From the NCBI GenBank assembly GCA_014529385.2, contig CM043944.1, positions 53,287,768 to 53,351,767 of the forward strand: a stretch of DNA of 64,000 bases, read 5' to 3'. Shown piece after piece: positions 55,001 to 64,000 of the stretch (the first letter of the stretch is position 1; each line of letters begins with the position of its first letter). A program made the translations under genes and the position numbers. Below the pieces are notes generated by a model. It made no database searches. It saw only the letters and a program-made list of their open reading frames with translations, and had not been told where the DNA came from. The stretch is from Adiantum capillus-veneris. Taxonomy: Eukaryota; Streptophyta; Polypodiopsida; Polypodiales; Pteridaceae.

Positions 55001-56010
55001 ACATAAGAAGTAAACCACTCCTTGTTTGGAGACACATGAAGTGATGCCCCTGAGTCTATAATCCAGTCACTCAGTGCATTTCCATCAGATGCTATAAGAA
55101 GAGCTGAGTCCATTGTATTCTTCAAGAAGTAGATGTCTCCTGACACTGGACTGTCATCCTCTGCAACAGTGTTTGTCACATTTATTTCTTGAATCTTCAC
55201 TAAGGACTTGTTCTTCTCACCATGGTCTTCAGCTTTCTCTTTGCCTTTTTCTGCTTTCCATTCTCTGCAGTCTCTTTTCATGTGACCCTCCTTGCCACAA
55301 TGGTAGCATTCTATGTCACTCTTGCCTTTAGCACTGCGGGACTTGCTACGAGACTGATTCCTCTTTCCACCTTTGTACTTTTCTTTGGTCCTTCCCCTGA
55401 CAACTAAGGCTGTTCCTTTGCCTTTGTCCATTGTCTTTCTATTGGTTTCTTCAGTAAGCATACTTCCTTCTACACCTGCTATGTTCAAACCATCTGGAGG
55501 TGCAGAATTACTCAAAGCTGTGCGAAAAGTGTCCCAACTTTCCGGCAATGTGATCAACAGGAACATAGCTCTAACAGGTTCATCAAACTTGACACCTTGA
55601 GCTGACAACTGACTATAGATTGTGTTGAATTCATTCAGATGATTGGACATAGGTGTCCCTTCTTTCATCTTCAAGTCAACAAGCTTCTTAAGCCAGTATA
55701 CCTGTGAAGCTGCACTCTGCTTCTCATAAAGATCACTCAGCTTTAACCATGCTTGATAAGCTGACATCTCGTCTGCTACATTGAAGTAAACGCTTTCTGC
55801 CAAAGTCAGCATAATGGTAGAAAGTGCCAATTCATCCATTTCGCTCCATTCATCTTCGTCCATATCTTCTGGTTTTATCCCCTTGAGCTTTATAGGTTTT
55901 ATCTGCTTCTTTTGTACCAACATGTGCCAAATCTGCTTCTTCCACAATGGGAAATTGGTTCCATCCAGCTTCTTGATATTGTAAAGAGCAGTGTCCTGTG
56001 ATCCAGCCAT
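52030..56010 (-). pseudogene. Element H gag-pol polyprotein (three stops)
   Basis: One frame of 1327 codons including the final stop. Gag starts MAGSQDTALYNIKKLDGTNF and ends in a zinc knuckle CYHCGKEGHMKRDC. Protease: DWIIDSGASLHVSPN. GAG-pre-integrase: LWHSRLGHMSKKGMEIL. Integrase: HSDLCGPM, MTFIDDYSRKVWVYF, LRTDNGGEYVSKAF, YNPRQNGVAERMNRTI. RT: HQMDVKTAFLHGDLDVEIYM, SLYGLKQSPKAWYHKF, LILYVDDMLIAGKH. RNase H: FTDSNYAGDLDNRRSTSGYV, STTEAEYVAASEACKE, SKTKHVDVKYHFIRE. Stops lie at 54583-54585 (in the finger before integrase), 54169-54171 and 53293-53295. All catalytic residues are kept, so the copy died only recently. Confidence 0.95.
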
Positions 56011-57086
56011 AGCTACGCTTCACAGTGGTTTACTTTCCTGGGAAAAATTCGGCAGAGTTTCCCCTGTAAACTTACCTCTGAACCAATATCAACCTGTCAA
56101 ATGAACCAAGAAAGCTTCAAATTCTGCATAAATTTCGGCAGAGTCTCCTTTGTAAAATGGCTATGGTGTACTCAAAAAACAGACCAAAAAACAGTTCAAA
56201 AACACTGTCTCTCTGACACTGTAATTAGCTGCGGGTAAACCTGTCCTGCACCTGTACTGTCTCTCACTGTCCTATAAGCATAGACTGTGACAATGCCTCA
56301 ACGGCAGTAAAGCAAAGATGCAATCCCAACTGTCTAACTCACATTCAATACATCCTAGCTGCCTATCTAAGGGTGCTCGAGGGATCGCTCCAAGACCTGT
56401 ATCACCGAAAGGATCTCAACATTCGAGAATCCCCCAGCTCAATAAAACCTCACTCGACCCTCAACAAAGGCTGCAGTAAATCTGACAATACATAGACTTC
56501 CCACAAAGTCATACATCCACAAATTTCCCACTGTATGCTGTAACCGCTGCGGCGGTTGTTTGCTGCGTGACTCATAGCCAGCAAACCCTCAACAGACATA
56601 TATCATCTCTGACAATACATCCCATGTGGAAGTACCTGCAATGTCAGGATGAAATCTGGAATATCAAGCAGCAAACACAAGCTACCTGATGAACTAGTGG
56701 ATGTCGCCTACAGTCTGTGTGTAGATGCGCCCGTGTCGTATGTGACACGCCTCCAAGAACTGTGAGCCGTCCTTCGATGTGTAGACAGCCACAAATCAAC
56801 ACTCTGGGAGTGTCGATATCCTCAGCACCTGCAGTCCTAGGCCGAAAACCGCAAATTTGCAGAGTCGGATCTGCACCCGTCGAGACCACGCAGTCGAAAA
56901 TGGCATGCGCAGACCTTTGTCGAAGCCGAACGGTGGCCGAGATGACCTTAGAATGAAATTCTGACAGCACCAAGCCCTTCGAGCTTACCCACGAGATTTG
57001 GGGCCGTGTCTTCGCCTGTCGAATTTCACTCCAATCTGAGATGGTGACTCTAGCCTATTGCAGTGCTGCCCCGAGCCTCGATCTGA
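56011..57086 (-). other. Element H 5' leader
   Basis: About 1.1 kb without coding capacity. 56395-56464 is shared with the leader of gypsy element G. ACCTGT-rich stretches lie near 56240-56260. Confidence 0.75.
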
Positions 57087-57100
57087 GCTCTGATACCAGT
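57087..57100 (-). other. Primer binding site of element H
   Basis: The minus strand reads ACTGGTATCAGAGC directly after the 5' LTR: initiator-tRNA-Met type. Confidence 0.92.
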
Positions 57101-57293
57101 TGAAGGAATACGAGCGGAAGTGCGACGCGAGAGAGAGTGCGAGAAGAAGAGCACGATGATATGGTGAACTCGCTCTACTGTAATGTGTAGAGCATAGTGA
57201 GTTCTTATTAGGTTTTTTACAAAAGAATATGTGTACATACCTGGCTGCCCGCCCACTTACCTGGGCGACCACATTGGGCTTTATACCCCAACA
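57101..57293 (-). repeat. Element H, 5' LTR
   Basis: 193 bp, partner of 51748-51940. The left side abuts the PBS and the right side the duplicated GCTTT. Confidence 0.95.
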
Positions 57294-57700
<407 letters not shown>

Positions 57701-57724
57701 GCTCCTTATTCTGTTGTATTAAAG

Positions 57725-57810
57725 AATAAGTGTATAATGGTTAAGGTAGTAGATGGGTTAGTAGTAAGTGGGATGTCCGGCCAGTTGGCTTGAATCCCAA
57801 CACTTTTATG
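57725..57810 (+). repeat. SINE-like segment
   Basis: TAATGGTTAAGGTAGTAG near 57736 resembles an A box region and GGCTTGAATCCC near 57787 a B box, about 35-45 bp apart as in tRNA-derived SINEs. No tail or TSD was identified. Confidence 0.35.
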
Positions 57811-57831
57811 GTCCACACAAACAGTAAGAAA

Positions 57832-59290
57832 TCAGACCTTATGCTTCTCATCCTTGCTCCTTATCCTAGAATAAGCTAAACCATCGTTCATTACCTTTGT
57901 TTCCATACGAGTAGTAGTAATGAGAGGGTATGCATACATCTCCTGAACAAAGTAATCTTGATCATCTTTCACGTCCCCTATAGTCACCCTTACATTCAGA
58001 CAAGCTCCATACAACTTCCTTGATGAGTTGTTTGCTGCACGGATCATCCATCTATGATTTATATCGATTGGCATTTCCATTTTTGATATAGACTCTTTGA
58101 CATGAGGTTAATTTTTGACTGATGATCTATCAGTGCAATGTATGGCTCTTCCAAGTTTCCCACTTTTACGAGGGTCTCAATAGTTGCTCTTACTCTAATG
58201 GCTCTTGGAGTAATAACTGTTGTGAGTGGCCTCAACTTTATCTTCATCATCCAAGAGGCGAACGTGTTTAACTCCTCCCTTAGATTTGTAGCATCCAACC
58301 ATAGTTTCATCACCTTGCTCACCATAGACCCGTACTCCATGTGCATTTAAAGTCTCTTCTTCACCCTGCACATGGATAGATTCAGTAAGAAACTTCCGCT
58401 TTCTCTTGATGATATCAATTGTTTCTTTGTGGAACTTTCTCTTCACTATAACAAGGACCTCACCCAAGGTTAATTCCACCTTCCTGTTCAAAATACTCTC
58501 TTCCAAAACCTTTTTGAAATCAAGTGCTACCTCTATATTAGATTGGAGTTTGTAGGCCGTACACTTGGGGCTTGAGTAGGGTTGACTATCATCTTGTCTC
58601 TTTGTTGTTGTCACTTTGCTAGCAGTGAAATGGCATTGTTGACGTCATTCCAATCAGTCTTTAAGCCTTATTCCACATCCTTATCCTCAATAGTAACTCT
58701 AAATTCTCTTAAATCTCTTTACATGTAGTATGTAAAAAGAGCTCTATCTTCTCCGAGTTTAGGGTAATCTTTTCAGTCCTTGAATGTTGATCATAGCGGC
58801 ATTATTCCCTTAACAATTCGATAGGCGAAAGCCCCTCTTTTGGCCAAACTATCCACTCTAAGAAAGTCCTTTTTGTTACCCTTTTGGAGTCCTCCATGAA
58901 ATACTCCTTTTTAAGTCTAACTTGAATGCTTCCCATGTTTCCTCATGCTCATTTCTAATTCCCCTTACATGCTATCGGATCTCTGGAACCACAGCGAGCT
59001 CAAAAATTTGAACCATTTTTGCTTTAGGCACTCAATGCAATTCCATCTGCTTTACATACCCACAAAGATACTTTGTTGCATCTTTACCATTGAATTGGCC
59101 CATTTTCTTTACCACATATTGAAGTTCTTTGGTTGAGGAAAGCTCCCTCATTTCAACAACTTGTTGCTGCTGCATAAACATCGTAAAGGCTTGAAAAATT
59201 TGCATTTTGACTAGATCAAACCGAACCTCCTATTGCTCTTGTTGCTCCATAGATTTAGAGCTTTGATTTGAGACCTTCAATGAAGCTTTT
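57832..59290 (-). pseudogene. Fragment L: gypsy gag and protease region of the element Z family
   Basis: Minus-strand frames match Z part by part: IEVALDFKKVLEESILNRKV then ELTLGEVLVIVKRKFHKE (58530-58430) against Z 13135-13240; IDHQSKINLMSKSLYQK near 58110; LYGACLNVRVTIGD near 58000 against Z 13690; METKVMNDGLAYSRI near 57880. To the right, decayed capsid sequence (KKMGQFNGKDATKYL-type, near 59090) continues to about 59290. It supplies the gag core that Z itself lacks. Stops and shifts are frequent. No LTR was identified. Confidence 0.8.
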
Positions 59291-60350
59291 GAACCCTCAC
59301 CCTAGCCTACTTCACGTCGGGCTCACCAAACTTGTGTCAAGAAGTGCGCAGTGCGGCTAGGAAAGCGCCGGGCCTTTTGATTATGAGAGTTCGCAACAAA
59401 ATCAAGCAAGTCATAGAAGATTTGAAGCTAAAAACACAGTAAAAAGGAACAAAATGCCAGCCATGAAAGCTTTACCTTGAAAAAGAGAAGAGATAAACTC
59501 AAACTCTTGTGTGTGTGATGATTTGATGTAGCCTTGCTGTTGCCAACTGCAAAATTGCAGTGGTCTTTCGCCTTGATAAAAACCCTAAACAAACACTTCA
59601 ACTCTCTCTGTATAGCCATGTCATGGAAGCTTCAAAACTTCATTAGACAATCCAAAGTAAAAATTTAGAGAGGGGAAACCCTAATTGGTGGCCTCACACC
59701 TCGAATACAGGGTTAAAACAGCACGGGACTGGACTAGCCGACCATATGTGTAGGCTTTTCATCCCTTCAAAGAAGAGCTTAAAGTGTTGGTATATTTCTT
59801 CAAAATTCTCCTCTAGTCCTCATATTCATGGCACCATCATTGATGTGGTATTTTGAGCCTTTTTTGGGTCATTTTTTATCATTTTATGACCTTTTTGGCG
59901 ATTTTTAACCCAAACATGCCCTTTTTTGCCCGTAAAATGCCCAAACGACCTGGAAAAAATCCCTAAACTTATGGAAAAATCCATTGGGCTTAAATTTCAT
60001 CTTGAACCTCATTATAAAACTGGGAAAGAATTATTGATGCATCTCTTACACCCGCACATGAAACCTGCTATTTTTGGTCGAGATCGCCCGCATTGAACTT
60101 TCTAGGCAAAGCGAGCGTGCCATTTAAAAACACTTGAATTTTTTACATTTCTAAAGAAAAATAGGCATACTTTTATGTGAAAAAACATGACATAGTGCCA
60201 CGTTCAGGGCCTCGTTATCCGACAAGGTATATATGGAACTGCAACCGTGGCTTTTCGCATATATTACACTATGTGCTTGCTCCCACATAAAAAAAGCATT
60301 GAGAGTGAGGTAGATATTTTAGTTTCACATTATGCATGTACCACGTCACA
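59291..60350. other. Non-coding flank
   Basis: AT-rich, with T runs near 59850-59930. No recognisable gene or repeat boundary; it may include the leader of fragment L. Confidence 0.5.
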
Positions 60351-60354
60351 ACAA

Positions 60355-60690
60355 CACATCTTAAAAAAGGGTTTCTTATGTGAATCTCCGAAGATGCTAC
60401 CTCTAATCAAAGTGGCAAGAGCCAGTGGGACGAGCATGAGCCATTGAGTCGAGCGCCAATAGTGAGCAATGTGATGAGATGCTCCTTCTAATTGAAGTGG
60501 CAAGTTTCACTGAGATGAGCATGAGACATTGAGTCAAGCGCCAACAGTGAGAAGTGTGAATCTCCTAATATGTGATAATCTTAAAAAAGGGTTGCTTACG
60601 TGAATCTTCTGAGATGCTCTCTCTAATTGAAATGACATGAGCCAGTGAGACGAGCACGAGCTACTAAGTCGAGAGCCAGCATGGAGCAAT
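60355..60690 (+). repeat. Imperfect tandem repeat, three units
   Basis: GTGAATCTCCGAAGATGCT..CTCTAAT[CT][AG]AA starts near 60378, with a related unit from 60475 and another from 60596. Each unit carries (A)GTGGCAAGAGCCAGTG-GACGAGCATGAG or a relative and GAGTCGAGCGCCA. Unit lengths vary (about 85-135 bp). Confidence 0.75.
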
Positions 60691-61230
60691 ACTCGCGTTC
60701 TTCGGCATCAACAAGGGGCCTTGAGGGGGAGCCATGCCACCATGCTGTTGGATAGGGGGTAGAGGTTGGGAGAGGGGTTTTTAATTATCTAGAGGTTCTT
60801 TGGCATTAACGAGGAAATCAGATGGGTAGGGTGGTTAGCGAAGTTGGCAACAATTGAATGTAGGTAGCCAAAGTTCAAATCTTTGTCTGGTAATTTTCCT
60901 TGCTCCATGTCTTTCAAAGAGAAGAGGTAGCAAGCGAATCTTTAAGGATTTCATGTATTATAATTCAAGGTGAGGGAATAGGGGGTAGCTAGCTGGGATA
61001 AAATGCATAGAAGATAGAAAGAGGGAGAGAGAGCGATTGGGAGTCAGTGCTTGGAAAACACTTTTCCCAACAACTTGAAAAACCTACATAAGAGTTTTAG
61101 AGGTAAATTGACTATATTGAATGGTTTTTACACTAAATTTTGTAGGTTTTGTCACCTTCATATATAAAATTTAGCAATAAATCTCAAAATTTGTAGGTGG
61201 GATTGCACTAAACCCTAGGTTTTCTTGAGC
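60691..61230. other. Non-coding
   Basis: No gene. AAGTTCAAATCTTTGTCTGG near 60870 with GGGTGGTTAGCG upstream is a weak SINE-like pairing, not strong enough for a separate call. Confidence 0.4.
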
Positions 61231-61231
61231 A

Positions 61232-61604
<373 letters not shown>

Positions 61605-61742
61605 ACGCATGACCTCATGACATTGAGAGAGAGAAAGAGGGGGGAAGAGAGACAAAGAGGGAGAGAACGAGGGAGGAAGAAGAAGATTATTTTTATTGTT
61701 ATAAGAACAATCCAAATAGATATTTAGGATCTAATTGATGAG

Positions 61743-61746
<4 letters not shown>

Positions 61747-61789
<43 letters not shown>

Positions 61790-61848
61790 TCCATCTTCAT
61801 GGAGTGATTATAGGGACTATACTCCACTTTCCTCATTTATGTGTACGT

Positions 61849-61885
<37 letters not shown>

Positions 61886-61917
61886 TAATTGAAGCTCTCT
61901 ATGAGCTTACACTTGCC

Positions 61918-61950
<33 letters not shown>
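61747..61950. repeat. GA, CA and GA microsatellites
   Basis: (GA)n 61747-61786, (CA)n 61851-61883 and (GA)n 61919-61950, separated by unrelated unique sequence. Confidence 0.95.
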
Positions 61951-61952
<2 letters not shown>

Positions 61953-63580
61953 GTTTTAATGTCATATGAACACATCAAGAGACATCAAAGCTCTATTTGA
62001 GAATTCATGAACTTACAACCTGGTATTTAAGAGGTGTAAGGTGTGAGCTTTGTCCTAGAGTACTAGAGTACAGATCAAGGAGAGAAGAGAAGGAATTATC
62101 CCACATGCAGTGGTGCAAGGATGTAAAGCTACTTAAAGCTCATTTCATGAATAAACAAACCAAGTCTATTTTACATTACATCTCCCTTGTTTATGGTGAG
62201 CTTGTTATGGCTTAACTAATATTCAAGATCATGTTTATGATCCAAGTTAATTGATGTTGGAACCTAATTCGCTTGAGTGATAATCTAGCCAACACACACT
62301 CACTTGTGTGTGTGTGTGCGTGCACGCGTATGTGTGTGACCCAATCGCCATGCTTTTCTTGGCTGTGGCAACACGTGGGTTACACACTAGTCTACATTAA
62401 ATGATTGGAGAGAGTGTGTGGTCCTAAGTTAATGTCCCATTTTAAAAATTAAATAAGGGTGGGTTCACAAGGTGCGGTGGTAGTTTGACAATCTTGCACA
62501 AGAGTTTCTACCCTCTGTTCAGACAAGGTAGCGGCAATGTCAAGTTTCAACAAAAATTGGCTCGATTTTTTGAGTGATAATGAAGCATAGCAAGCCCTAG
62601 CTCTGCTCAACATACACATGGAAGTTTCTCTATACTGTCATGGGAAATCTTCTGCTTCGGAGAAGGGTGGGGGGACTCAACAATAAAATGCTGGACCCCG
62701 GTGGACCCCGGACAGTTGCCCTTTTCTGCATATCCACCACACAATAGCACGTTCTCCTATCGTCAGGACGATGAGAGAGATTGTGTCCCCACCCTCCCTT
62801 TGTGCGCTCAACCAACACCCCACAAAAGCTCAAATCATGCGGTCTTAATTAATGCTTCTCTTCCTATCCTATCAAAAGCGAGAAATAATCTAAAGGTAAG
62901 TGGAGTGAAAACTCCATGGTGGCCGACCATTTTTGGAGAGAGCTGGACGGTGTGAATAATGCCAAAGGACACCTTCTTGAAAGTATAATATCTATCATAT
63001 CTTATATCTATATTAAAAAGAGAGGGGTAGGCTCCACGTGTCTGCAAATGCCTAGAACCAGGCCCTTCCCCTCCCTTTCTACCACCCGTTTCCCTTCCTT
63101 TGGCCAACGTGGCGTAGCCAGCATGGCTTATGCACACACAACATGGCAAGGTTTGTGATTCAAGGATGCCCCTTGAGCTGCGATTTCTCCTCAACTTGCA
63201 GTCGCCGACTGCACATCATTAAATCTTCCACAGTTGCATGCGCAATTCAAGGGGTGCTCTCCTCAAAGCTTCCCGCAAGTCAAGACGGCCCCCCCTCCCT
63301 TCCCCCCCCCCCCCCCCTCCTTCACCACAAGAAATCCATCTACTTTTGTAGTGCAAAATACAGATCTCCGAGGTTGAGCCTCAATTAGCGGCTCTCACGT
63401 TTGCTACGAATCAGTAGAGTTTGCTACCTCCGCAGCTAATTTTGAGTGCAGATTTATCAAGCTCCTTAGCTATGAGACTGGCGCCCTATCGCAGCTGGAA
63501 GGCCCCCTTACTGCTGCCGCAGAGGCGATGATGGAACTTCCTGCGCAGTTTGGGTGTGTGCAGACGCTGCAGGCCACGGG
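61951..63580. other. Non-coding, low-complexity flank
   Basis: No supported gene. Short TG-rich stretch (62303-62338), C run (63302-63317), and a short duplication of CGGTGGACCC near 62698. TATCTATATTAAAAAGAGAG near 63005 followed by CCACGTGTC resembles some plant Helitron 5' ends, but no 3' hairpin/CTRR end was found. Confidence 0.4.
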
Positions 63581-63970
<390 letters not shown>

Positions 63971-64000
63971 CCTCCCGAGTGGAAATTCTCAAGGATAGTT

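Larger units (their letters stand above)
51748..57293 (-). mobile_element. Complete Ty1/copia element H (5.5 kb)
   Basis: LTRs of 193 bp at 51748-51940 and 57101-57293 differ at three positions by eye. GCTTT (51743-51747 and 57294-57298) is a perfect 5-bp target duplication. A PBS, a PPT and one reading frame (56010 to 52030) with gag, protease, integrase, RT and RNase H in copia order are present. Only three in-frame stops and no frameshifts were found. This is the youngest complete element in the window by LTR similarity. Confidence 0.95.

Noticed and set aside
63001-63060. Helitron 5' end
   Set aside because: TATCTATATTAAAAAGAGAG...CCACGTGTC is suggestive, but no TC/CTRR ends, hairpin or Rep/helicase sequence was found.

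Overview
The window is nuclear DNA from a flowering plant. The evidence is a plant-type lipoxygenase with short GT-AG introns, several nested LTR retrotransposons of plant Ty1/copia and Ty3/gypsy lineages, non-autonomous DNA transposons, and many (GA)n/(CA)n microsatellites. I cannot name the species. There is one host gene. I saw no tRNA, rRNA, CRISPR array or bacterial-type gene.

Layout. 1-5540: the 3' two thirds of a lipoxygenase gene on the + strand (six exons, one 3.2 kb repeat-filled intron), intact to its C-terminal Ile. 5541-9830: gene-free, with a 376-bp long-TIR MITE (5918-6293), a degenerate tandem repeat and one LTR/PBS-like remnant. 9832-20121 and 39617-39734: a degenerate copia element (N, minus strand), split by two later insertions. 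The first is a degenerate gypsy element (Z, 11100-18172, plus strand), which itself carries a 793-bp DNA element (T1). The second is a large LTR element (A, 20122-39611) with 487-bp LTRs, a perfect 5-bp target duplication (ATAGC), a PBS and a PPT. A encloses two adjacent head-to-tail LTRs of a sister family (B1/B2), a related chromovirus 3' end (C) and a complete Tat-like gypsy element (G, 29088-37811).

39735-51747: a gypsy gag fragment (K), a second truncated T1, and a large gypsy element (J, minus strand, about 41290 to beyond 50260). J has lost its reverse transcriptase, carries two internal tandem duplications and has a leader built of about 287-bp repeats, each centred on a 22-bp palindrome. 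51748-57293: a complete copia element (H, minus strand) with 193-bp LTRs, TSD GCTTT and one 3981-nt reading frame broken only by three stops. H sits in the leader of a related element (I). 57832-59290: a gag/protease fragment (L) of the Z family. 59300-64000: non-coding, rich in microsatellites and imperfect tandem repeats.

The most unusual structure is the order LTR_A - internal - LTR_B - LTR_B - internal - LTR_A inside element A. This is the order expected if a two-LTR circle of a sister element recombined into the internal region of an integrated copy. Other points of interest are a 7-residue in-frame insertion beside the lipoxygenase Coffa-site Ala, a 24-bp hairpin-like repeat shared by the non-autonomous A/B family and the chromovirus C, and a 5'-leader block shared by a copia and a gypsy element.
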